In this document: one piece after another, positions 1-6,050 of the stretch
Numbering within the stretch: position 1 is the stretch's first letter
Layout: every line of letters begins with the position of its first letter
Source of the DNA: Bacteroidales bacterium
GTDB lineage: Bacteria > Bacteroidota > Bacteroidia > Bacteroidales > VadinHA17
DNA length: 6,050 nt
Direction: 5' to 3'
Assembly: GCA_003518245.1 (NCBI GenBank)
Contig: DOZA01000283.1
Span: 1-6,050 of the forward strand
Notes under the pieces: model-generated
The model's input: only the letters and a program-made list of their open reading frames with translations
Database searches by the model: none
Told to the model about the DNA's origin: nothing
Made by a program: the position numbers and the translations under genes

Positions 1-1
1 A

Positions 2-370
2 TTTGAGTTGCATGATATGGAAAAAGATCCTTATGGTCTGTTTAATCTCGCTGAAGATCCGGAGTACAGGGAGATATTTAACAGTCTCCTGGAAAAACTT
101 GAACATCAGCTTACTGAAAATGGTGATCCCAGGATGCATGGACAGGAGGGTATTTGGGAAAGCTATCCCCGTTTTATGGGTATCAGGGATTTCAATGGTG
201 ACCATCCGGCATACAGAGGTGTATATAATGAATATTATGTGATGAAAGGGCAGAGAATACCTGAGTATTTGCTTGATACAAAAGATTATAAGGCATTCTA
301 TGAAAAAACAGGGACCAGTAAAGAGGAATATATGAATAAGTTAATATCAAAAGGTGCAGTATTTTATTAA
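2..370 (+). CDS. S1-type sulfatase, C-terminal fragment (5' end outside window)
   Basis: This is the last 122 residues of a sulfatase whose catalytic part lies upstream of the window. The frame is open from the left edge and ends at TAA 368-370. The first residues read FELHDMEKDPYGLFNLAEDPEY, matching the '(E)LYDLxxDPxExxNLA' block near the C-terminus of many S1 sulfatases (DUF4976-type region). A helix-like stretch (about residues 22-40) and the phrase NGDPR follow, as in N-sulfoglucosamine-sulfohydrolase-like and related bacterial sulfatases. After that comes a tail of roughly 75 residues rich in Tyr, Phe and Lys that I do not recognise. The family call is secure from the DP-NLA block, but the substrate is unknown because the formylglycine motif and specificity residues are missing. 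A TTG at 8 could be called as a start by software, but the homology continues to the left edge, so it is internal. It lies 61 bp upstream of another sulfatase on the same strand. Confidence 0.8.
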   Translation, partial: FELHDMEKDPYGLFNLAEDPEYREIFNSLLEKLEHQLTENGDPRMHGQEGIWESYPRFMGIRDFNGDHPAYRGVYNEYYVMKGQRIPEYLLDTKDYKAFYEKTGTSKEEYMNKLISKGAVFY

Positions 371-372
371 TA

Positions 373-394
373 ATCAGTATTATATTATACTGAT
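373..394. repeat. Perfect 8-bp inverted repeat after sulfatase stop codon
   Basis: ATCAGTAT (373-380) and ATACTGAT (387-394) are exact reverse complements separated by a 6-base spacer, starting two bases after the TAA of the upstream sulfatase. As RNA this gives a small AU-rich hairpin. No T-run follows, so it is not a typical intrinsic terminator. It could be a weak mRNA stem, a 3'-end or processing element, or a dyad for a regulator. It may also be chance in an AT-rich gap. Confidence 0.4.
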
Positions 395-431
395 ATAACA
401 TAGATCAACATTATTGTCAAATCTTGTAAAA

Positions 432-1931
432 ATGAAGAAATTTCTTTTTAATTCATGGTTATTAGTCATTATTGTTTTTGTTGTTTTTGTTAATGCATGC
501 AATAATGAAAAGAAACCTAACCTGGTTTACGTGTTTGCTGATCAACTGAGGTATGATGTTTTTGGTTTTGAGGGAGATGAAAAGGCTATAACACCAAATA
601 TTGATAAGCTTGCGGCAGAAGGAGTGTGTTTTACAAATAGTGTTTCTGTATCACCTGTTTGTGCGCCACACAGGGCATCTCTTTTTACAGGAAAGTATAC
701 AAGCAGTACAGGGATGGTTGTTAATGAAATCAGGATGAACCCAAATCACAGAACTATTGCTCATGTGCTTAATGAAGGTGGTTATGAAACAGGGTATATC
801 GGCAAGTGGCATCTCTGGGCTGCAGAGGCCGGAGGTCATAATAAGGTTAAAAACTCTTATATACCTCCGGGTCCATACAGATTAGGATTCAATGGTTTAT
901 GGAAATCTTACAATTTTCATCATAATAATTTTAATTCATATTATTATGAGGACGAACCAGAAAAGATATATTATGGTGAAGGAGTATTTGAGCCTGAGGC
1001 ACAGTTTGATATGGCTATTAACTTTCTTAAGGAACATGCTGGCCGTGAAAAGCCTTTTGCTTTATTCCTTTCAATAGGAATTCCTCATGATCCATGGAAC
1101 AAGGAAAATGTACCTGAAAAGTATTACAATATGTTTAGTGATGTTGAATTTCCACTGCCTGAAACAATGAGTGACTATCCTGACCAGTATATGGACAGGA
1201 ATACCGATCCTGCAAAGTGGCTTAATTACTGGAAACCTAATATTCCTGAATTCAAAAGGGTGTATTACGCCATGAACACGGCCCTCGATACATATATGGG
1301 AAGACTGACAAAAGCACTCGAGGATATTGATCTGACTGATAATACCATACTTGTTTTTTCTTCAGACCATGGCGAAATGTTCGGGGAAAACAGCCGGATC
1401 TACAAGATGACTTTTTATGATAAGGCAGCACGTATTCCGTTTATTATTCGATGGCCTGATAAAATCAAAAAGGGAAGGAAGGAAGATGCATGCCTGAATA
1501 CACCAGATATTATGCCAACATTATTGGGGATGATGGGATTTCCTGTTACCGGAGAGGTTGAAGGAATAGATATGAGTGAACTGGTACTTACAGGAAAAGG
1601 TGAAGAGCCTGAATTTGCTTTTATGCAGGGGATGGGACATACTTACCTCTGGCTTGATGGTTTTGAATGGAGGGCAGTAAGGGATAAACGATATACTTAT
1701 GCCAGGTATTTAAGGGATGGAAAAGAGTTGCTTTTTGATAATATTAATGACCCGCTGCAAAAAACTAACCTGGTCAGTAATCCGGATTATGCTGATAAAC
1801 TGAATGAGATGAGATCAAAAATGGCCTCCAGGATGGAAGAACTGAATGACGAATTTAAGCAATGTACATGGTACCGTGACCACTGGACGGAGAACAGGGT
1901 TATTAAGGCCTCTGCCAGGGGAAGATTCTGA
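432..1931 (+). CDS. S1-type sulfatase, lipoprotein (formylglycine-dependent)
   Basis: Complete 499-residue sulfatase that should hydrolyse sulfate esters on a glycan at the cell envelope. ATG 432 is chosen over TTG 414 because it gives a clean signal peptide: MKK, a hydrophobic run, then VNAC with the lipid-acceptor Cys at residue 23. An in-frame TAA at 396 limits any extension. Visible active-site elements: FADQ with metal-binding Asp37 (Gln38 where many sulfatases have a second Asp); CAPHR at 77-81, the C-x-P-x-R motif whose Cys is oxidised to formylglycine; GKWHL with Lys125 and His127; PHDPW with His219; SSDHGE with Asp312-His313; and Lys325 in YKMTFYD. Length is normal for the family and the C-terminus looks complete (FDNINDPLQKTNLV block at about 435-448). 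The DHGEMFGENSRIYKM...IPFI region resembles choline-sulfatase/arylsulfatase-A-like bacterial enzymes, but I cannot assign the S1 subfamily or sugar substrate. Maturation needs an anaerobic sulfatase-maturating enzyme or similar, not seen here. Confidence 0.93.
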   Translation: MKKFLFNSWLLVIIVFVVFVNACNNEKKPNLVYVFADQLRYDVFGFEGDEKAITPNIDKLAAEGVCFTNSVSVSPVCAPHRASLFTGKYTSSTGMVVNEIRMNPNHRTIAHVLNEGGYETGYIGKWHLWAAEAGGHNKVKNSYIPPGPYRLGFNGLWKSYNFHHNNFNSYYYEDEPEKIYYGEGVFEPEAQFDMAINFLKEHAGREKPFALFLSIGIPHDPWNKENVPEKYYNMFSDVEFPLPETMSDYPDQYMDRNTDPAKWLNYWKPNIPEFKRVYYAMNTALDTYMGRLTKALEDIDLTDNTILVFSSDHGEMFGENSRIYKMTFYDKAARIPFIIRWPDKIKKGRKEDACLNTPDIMPTLLGMMGFPVTGEVEGIDMSELVLTGKGEEPEFAFMQGMGHTYLWLDGFEWRAVRDKRYTYARYLRDGKELLFDNINDPLQKTNLVSNPDYADKLNEMRSKMASRMEELNDEFKQCTWYRDHWTENRVIKASARGRF

Positions 1932-1999
1932 CATATGTCTATAACTTATTTGTTTTCACTAATAATGGATGTTTTATAAAAGCAAAAAAATAGAGCTTT
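1932..1999. other. 68-bp AT-rich intergenic gap between two sulfatases
   Basis: The gap contains a 10-bp palindrome TTTTATAAAA (1972-1981) and an A-run just ahead of the next start, with no strong Shine-Dalgarno (only a weak AGAG at about 1992-1995). I looked for the Bacteroidota promoter pattern (TTTG near -33 with TAnnTTTG near -7). A TTTG occurs at 1949-1952, but I found no convincing -7 partner at the expected distance. No T-tailed hairpin is present, so read-through from the upstream sulfatase is likely. Confidence 0.4.
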
Positions 2000-3286
2000 A
2001 TGAAATTAAGAAAAGGTAAAATACGCTGTTTTTCGTTTATAATATTAGTGGGGACTCTAATACTTGAATTTTCATGTTCACGGTCAGCACAAGAAGAACC
2101 ATTCAGAAATGTTGTATTTATACTGGGAGATGACCATACTGCAGGCGTAGTGGGTTGCTATGGAAATGATATCATAAGGACTCCAAATATTGATAAAATG
2201 GCTGAAAATGGAATCTTCTTTATTTCAGCATATGCCAATGCGCCTGTTTGCAGCGCCAGCCGTCAGTCACTTATTACGGGAAAATATCCGCATACCACAG
2301 GGGTAACACTCCTTCGTACCTCATTTGATGATGAGAAAAACATTACAATTGCTGAGCACCTGAGAGATAATTACAATTTCAGGACAGCATTGATAGGTAA
2401 AAGCCATTTCAATAATGATCTGCATCATGGATTTGATTATATGATCACACATCAGGATTATTATGATCACCTTGAGGCAAATCCACCACGTACAATCCCC
2501 GACAGTGTTAAAACAAGACCTCCCTGGAGGCCTTTCAGGGATGATGCAAGTATATGGTTAAATTCAGAAGGATTGCCTGGAAACAGGTATGAAAAGGATG
2601 ATCTTTCCAGTTTTGTTACCAGAAAGGCGATTGAATTTCTCAGGGAGAATTATAATGACAGGTTCTGCTTATGGATTGGATATACCGAACCTCATTCTCC
2701 TTTTAATTTCCCTGTTGATTTTGAGTCTGATTATGATCCTTGGTTATTGCCTTTGCCCGAAGGCAGTCCTGAAGATGACAGATGGATACCTTCAGTATTT
2801 CGCGACCTGACCGAGGAGGAGAGACGGGGAATAATTAGGTCTTATTATAAATCGGTAGAATACCTGGATAAGAAAGTGGGAGAAGTTTACGATGAAATAA
2901 AGAGGTTGGGAATTGATGATGAAACACTCGTTGTATACCTGGGGGACCAGGGATATCTCCTGAATGTCCATAAGCGTTTTGAGAAACATACTATGTGGGA
3001 ACAGGCACTAAGATCACCTTTTATAATTGCAACCGGCGGACGCTATGGTAAGGGCCGTGAAATAAGCGAAATGCTTGAATTTGTTGATATCATACCAACA
3101 ATAACCGACCTTCTTGGATGTCCTGATATGAACTCTGCTCAGGGAAAATCATTAATTGATATTATAAATGGTGAAAGTAAGGAACATAAGAAGTATATTT
3201 TCAGTGAATTTCTTGAAGACGATAAAGTTATGATACGAAGTGATGAAAATTACAAGTATATATATACAACAGGATTGCGGGACTAG
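2000..3286 (+). CDS. S1-type sulfatase, cut short by in-frame TAG at codon 429
   Basis: Second complete-start sulfatase; 428 residues before an amber stop. ATG 2000 is the first possible start because an in-frame TAG lies at 1991. The N-terminus is basic (MKLRKGK) followed by a hydrophobic segment and Cys26 in LEFSC. This looks like a lipoprotein signal but with an untypical lipobox (Glu at -3), so lipidation is probable rather than certain. Active-site elements: GDDH with Asp44-Asp45; CSASR at 84-88, a C-x-A-x-R form of the formylglycine motif (Ala is an accepted alternative to Pro); GKSHF with Lys134 and His136; EPHSPF with His232; GDQG with Asp316-Gln317; and Lys329 in EKHTMWEQALRSPFI, the arrangement seen in 'DQGFFLGEH' sulfatases. 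All catalytic residues precede the stop. The protein breaks off at YIYTTGLRD, where homologues continue into the C-terminal subdomain; that missing part is encoded in the same frame directly after the TAG (3287-3550). The gene is therefore a recent pseudogene, a read-through case, or a sequence error. Substrate is unknown. Confidence 0.9.
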   Translation: MKLRKGKIRCFSFIILVGTLILEFSCSRSAQEEPFRNVVFILGDDHTAGVVGCYGNDIIRTPNIDKMAENGIFFISAYANAPVCSASRQSLITGKYPHTTGVTLLRTSFDDEKNITIAEHLRDNYNFRTALIGKSHFNNDLHHGFDYMITHQDYYDHLEANPPRTIPDSVKTRPPWRPFRDDASIWLNSEGLPGNRYEKDDLSSFVTRKAIEFLRENYNDRFCLWIGYTEPHSPFNFPVDFESDYDPWLLPLPEGSPEDDRWIPSVFRDLTEEERRGIIRSYYKSVEYLDKKVGEVYDEIKRLGIDDETLVVYLGDQGYLLNVHKRFEKHTMWEQALRSPFIIATGGRYGKGREISEMLEFVDIIPTITDLLGCPDMNSAQGKSLIDIINGESKEHKKYIFSEFLEDDKVMIRSDENYKYIYTTGLRD

Positions 3287-3550
3287 GGCCAGGGATATGA
3301 GACCGGATATGGTCCTTCAGGAGTGACAGAGAGATTATATGACCTCAACAAAGATCCTGAAGAAGACCATAATGTTTTCGGAGAGCCAGGTTACGAATCA
3401 ATAGCAAAAGAACTGAAAGAGGCATTATTGTATCATTTCATGTCGACACATCCTTTAGCAGATTCAATAACTGATTCAATGAGTATGCTTGAGAAATTTG
3501 CTTTCTTTACTGTCCCTCGCGACAAAGGAAGCAGACCGGGTTCTCGTTAA
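3287..3550 (+). pseudogene. Detached C-terminal part of the 2000-3286 sulfatase, after in-frame TAG
   Basis: This stretch continues in exactly the frame of the gene at 2000 and encodes 87 residues starting GQGYETGYGPSGVTERLYDL and ending at TAA 3548-3550. 'ERLYDLNKDPEEDHNVF' is the conserved S1 sulfatase C-terminal block, and the run from TTGLRD across the stop into GQGYETG reads as one uninterrupted sulfatase sequence. Without the TAG the whole gene (2000-3550) would encode about 516 residues, normal for the family. GTG at 3323 could be called as the start of a separate 75-residue protein, but that product would lack every catalytic residue and has no convincing ribosome-binding site, so I do not treat it as an independent gene. 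The fragment shows no further stops or frameshifts, which argues for a very recent change, read-through, or an assembly or base-calling error. Confidence 0.85.
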
Positions 3551-3579
3551 TGAAAAGTATTAAAATCAATTATTTATGA
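3550..3579 (+). other. Nine-codon mini-ORF bridging the sulfatase stop and the GH2 start
   Basis: The last A of the sulfatase TAA (3548-3550) is the first base of an ATG, giving TAATG. The short frame encodes MKSIKINYL and ends with TGA at 3577-3579, overlapping the GH2 ATG (3576-3578) as ATGA. Both overlaps are of the kind used for translational coupling, so ribosomes ending the sulfatase could in principle be handed to the GH2 start. There is no Shine-Dalgarno sequence, and such an arrangement can arise by chance in 25 AT-rich bases. Confidence 0.3.
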
Positions 3580-6050
3580 AATACTTACATAGAGTTCCTC
3601 CATGTTCAATAGTGATTATTCTAGTTCTTAATATTACTTCTTTTAATTCATGCCAGCAGAAAGAAAAGCTTAAAGATACGCCACGCGAGAGAATATTGTT
3701 TGACTCCGGTTGGAAGTTTTTCCCGGGTGATAATCCGGAAGCTGCCAGTCCTGATTTTGATGACAGCATTTGGAAAGCTGTTGATATTCCCCATGACTGG
3801 AGTATATCCGGTCCGTTTGCAAAAGATAATCCATCAGGTCATTCGGGTGGATTTGCACCGGGTGGAATTGGATGGTACAGGAAAACATTTAAACTAGCCA
3901 GACATCAGAAAGCAAAAATGATTTCTCTTGAATTCGGTGGAATATATATGAACAGTGAAGTATGGATTAACGGACATTATCTTGGTAAACGTCCTTATGG
4001 ATATATAAGTTTCAATTATAAGCTGACCCCATATCTCAACTTTGACGGAGACAATGTGATTACAGTGCGTGTGGATAATTCCCTGCAACCCAGTGCACGC
4101 TGGTATACCGGTTCAGGAATCTATAGGCACGTATGGCTGGTAGTAACCAGCAAATTGCATATTGCACGGCATGGTGTCTATATCACAACACCTGAAGTGT
4201 CACCTGAATCTTCATCAATAGAAATAAAAATAAAAATTGAGAATGAATTTACTGACAATAAGAAATTGAGCCTGGTTTCTGAACTTTATTCCCCGGATGA
4301 TAAACTGGTTGCTATGGAAGAAACTCCTGTTGAGGTTGGAAGTATGAGCGAGAGTGAAATAAAACAGAGGCTAACACTTGGTGATCCTTCATTATGGTCT
4401 CCAGATGAGCCCAATCTATACAAAGTAAAATCTCTGGTTAAAAATAAAGGAATCATTATAGATGAACAGGTGACAAATATTGGTATACGGGAATTCAGGT
4501 TTACAGCCGACAGTGGTTTTTTTCTTAATGGTGAAAATATGAAGTTAAAAGGAGTCAATAACCACAGTGACCTGGGAGCTTTAGGTGCTGCACTTAATAA
4601 CAGGGTTCTTGAACGCAGGCTTGAGATTTTGAAGGCAATGGGATGCAATGCTATACGTACTGCCCATAACCCTCCCTCCGAAGAACTGCTGGATATGTGT
4701 GACAGGATGGGCTTTATGGTAATGGATGAGGCTTTTGATGAATGGATGGAATCATGGCCCTGGACTGACAGGAAGCAGGAGGGCAAAGCAAAATATGGAT
4801 ATCATTTGTATTTTAATGAATGGGCAGAGAGGGATCTTGTTGAATTAATCAGGAGAGATAGAAACCATCCTTCTGTAATTTTATGGAGTGTGGGAAATGA
4901 AATTCCTGATGCATGTTACGAAATTGGTATGGAACGTTTGAAAGAGATAGTGAAGATTCTCAGATACGAAGATCAAACACGCCCTGTTACATGTGGCATT
5001 ACCCATATGCACCTTGCAAATGAAAGTGGGTTTGCCAGCCAGCTCGATATAACAGGGTATAATGGAGGTGGTGGTTCATGTTTTATGTATGAACAGGACC
5101 ATGAGACTTATCCTGAACGAAGATTTGTGGCAACTGAAGTTCCGCATAGCTTCCAGACAAGGGGTATATACAGGACTAAGTCATGGTACCGTGGTAAAAA
5201 CCCCCTGGGAGGGATAATGGAAGTGCCTGATCTGACTGAAGAGGAGCTATTCCCGGATATACCAAGATACTATAGCTCTTCATATGATAATGCCTTGGTA
5301 CGCATATCTGCACGAGATTCATGGAGACGTACACGTGATTTTCCTTATATGTCTGGAGAATTCAGGTGGACAGGTTTTGATTACCTGGGCGAGACAATGT
5401 ATGGATGGCCTGCCAGGTTCTGGAATTTCGGGGTGATCGATATGTGTGGCTTTCCAAAGGATACATATTATTTCTACCAGAGCCAGTGGACTGAGGATCC
5501 TATGGTTCATATATTTCCACACTGGAACTGGGAAGGAATGGAGGGGATTGAGATACCTGTGGTGGCTTATTCTAATTGTGAAAGCATAGAATTATTCCTG
5601 AATGGTAAATCGCTGGGCCAGAAAGAAATGGCTGATAAGATGAATCTTGTATGGAATGTTCCCTATCAGCCCGGAACACTCAAGGCACTGGCTAAGAATA
5701 ATGGATCAGTAGTTTCTGAAATGGAGATTCATACTGCCGGGGAGCCGGCAGGGATAGAGCTTCTTGCTGACAGGAATACTATTATTGCTGATGGACAGGA
5801 TGTTGTTCATGTTGAAGTGAATATCGTTGATAAGAATGGGAATATTGTTCCCGATGCTTCAAATGAAGTTAGGTTTTCCGTTGAAGGGCAGGGAAATATT
5901 CTCGCAGTTGATAATGGTGATCCAATGAGCCGGGAGAGCTTTAACGGCAATATCAGAAAAGCTTTCAATGGCAAATGCCTTATGATACTGAAATCAACTG
6001 AAACGCCAGGTAGAATAGAAGTTTCATGCGAATCGGAAGGCCTCACCGGA
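3576..6050 (+). CDS. GH2 beta-galactosidase-like lipoprotein with DUF4982 (3' end outside window)
   Basis: Open frame of 825 codons running off the right edge. ATG 3576 is the only sensible start: an in-frame TAA lies at 3561 and the next Met is residue 115. The signal peptide has a hydrophobic run and Cys26 in FNSCQQKE, a lipoprotein-type site. Domains in order: GH2 sugar-binding jelly roll (about 38-195; FDSGWKFF, IPHDWSI, GGIGWYRKTF, GSGIYRHVWL); Ig-like GH2 domain (about 196-305, ending GIREFRF); TIM barrel (about 308-600; LKGVNNHSDLGALG, RTAHNPPS, DEAFDEW); DUF4982 (about 640-715; LFLNGKSLG); then an Ig/invasin-like domain from about 725 (IELLADRNTIIADGQD), probably near its end at the window edge. 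The acid/base is Glu442 (LWSVGNE) and the nucleophile Glu521 (VATEVPHSFQTRG). The NFG at 617-619 replaces the N-x-K motif of beta-glucuronidases, favouring a beta-galactosidase-type enzyme, though exact sugar and linkage are unproven. Position behind sulfatases suggests it acts on desulfated oligosaccharides. Confidence 0.93.
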   Translation, partial: MKYLHRVPPCSIVIILVLNITSFNSCQQKEKLKDTPRERILFDSGWKFFPGDNPEAASPDFDDSIWKAVDIPHDWSISGPFAKDNPSGHSGGFAPGGIGWYRKTFKLARHQKAKMISLEFGGIYMNSEVWINGHYLGKRPYGYISFNYKLTPYLNFDGDNVITVRVDNSLQPSARWYTGSGIYRHVWLVVTSKLHIARHGVYITTPEVSPESSSIEIKIKIENEFTDNKKLSLVSELYSPDDKLVAMEETPVEVGSMSESEIKQRLTLGDPSLWSPDEPNLYKVKSLVKNKGIIIDEQVTNIGIREFRFTADSGFFLNGENMKLKGVNNHSDLGALGAALNNRVLERRLEILKAMGCNAIRTAHNPPSEELLDMCDRMGFMVMDEAFDEWMESWPWTDRKQEGKAKYGYHLYFNEWAERDLVELIRRDRNHPSVILWSVGNEIPDACYEIGMERLKEIVKILRYEDQTRPVTCGITHMHLANESGFASQLDITGYNGGGGSCFMYEQDHETYPERRFVATEVPHSFQTRGIYRTKSWYRGKNPLGGIMEVPDLTEEELFPDIPRYYSSSYDNALVRISARDSWRRTRDFPYMSGEFRWTGFDYLGETMYGWPARFWNFGVIDMCGFPKDTYYFYQSQWTEDPMVHIFPHWNWEGMEGIEIPVVAYSNCESIELFLNGKSLGQKEMADKMNLVWNVPYQPGTLKALAKNNGSVVSEMEIHTAGEPAGIELLADRNTIIADGQDVVHVEVNIVDKNGNIVPDASNEVRFSVEGQGNILAVDNGDPMSRESFNGNIRKAFNGKCLMILKSTETPGRIEVSCESEGLTG

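Noticed and set aside
414..431. TTG 414 as start of the first complete sulfatase
   Set aside because: It would put six extra residues before the MKKFLF signal peptide. ATG 432 gives a standard short basic n-region and a normal distance to the lipobox Cys.
1949..1981. Bacteroidota-type promoter in the gap before 2000
   Set aside because: A TTTG is present at 1949-1952, but there is no convincing TAnnTTTG about 19-21 bases later; the AT richness makes partial matches uninformative.
1972..1981. TTTTATAAAA palindrome as an operator or terminator
   Set aside because: A 10-bp all-A/T palindrome is expected by chance in a gap of this composition, and it has no loop or following T-run.
3323..3550. 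Independent 75-residue gene starting at GTG 3323
   Set aside because: It is in the same frame as the interrupted sulfatase, and the sulfatase sequence continues upstream of the GTG directly to the TAG, so it is the detached C-terminus rather than a separate gene.
2000..3550. Pyrrolysine- or code-reassignment-type use of TAG
   Set aside because: Codon 429 lies in a surface-like C-terminal segment away from the active site, and no other in-frame TAG occurs in the neighbouring long genes. A point nonsense change or sequencing error is simpler; read-through remains possible but unproven.
4286..4786. 166-codon open frame on the minus strand
   Set aside because: It lies entirely antisense to the GH2 TIM-barrel coding region, is low-complexity (Ser/Leu-rich), and has no recognisable domain. 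The + strand frame here has clear catalytic-domain motifs, so this is a shadow.

Overview
This window comes from a moderately AT-rich bacterial genome and reads as part of a carbohydrate-utilisation locus for a sulfated glycan. The likely host is a Bacteroidota member. The reasons are that the three genes with visible starts begin with lipoprotein-type signal peptides, that starts lack clear Shine-Dalgarno sequences and sit behind A/T-rich leaders, and that S1-type sulfatases lie next to a GH2 enzyme of the DUF4982 architecture common in that phylum. The phylum call is inference; no marker gene is present, and some Planctomycetota/Kiritimatiellota carry similar loci.

Layout, all on the + strand. 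Positions 2-370 hold the C-terminal end of a sulfatase that begins upstream of the window. A 61-bp gap follows, containing a perfect 8-bp inverted repeat. Positions 432-1931 encode a complete lipoprotein S1-type sulfatase with a CAPHR formylglycine motif. After a 68-bp gap, a second sulfatase with a CSASR motif starts at 2000. Its reading frame is interrupted by an in-frame TAG at 3284-3286 but stays open in the same frame to TAA at 3548-3550, and the part after the TAG is clearly the missing sulfatase C-terminus. After 25 bp, a GH2 beta-galactosidase-like lipoprotein starts at 3576 and runs off the right edge (825 residues visible).

The short gaps, common strand and absence of a recognisable terminator fit one operon. 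The sulfatases would remove sulfate esters from a sugar chain, and the GH2 enzyme would then cleave exposed beta-linked sugars, probably galactose-like, at the cell envelope. No SusC/SusD pair, regulator or sulfatase-maturating enzyme is visible, so the substrate cannot be fixed from this window. The most notable observation is the single amber codon in an otherwise intact sulfatase. I saw no CRISPR array, tRNA, rRNA, insertion sequence or wholly novel system.
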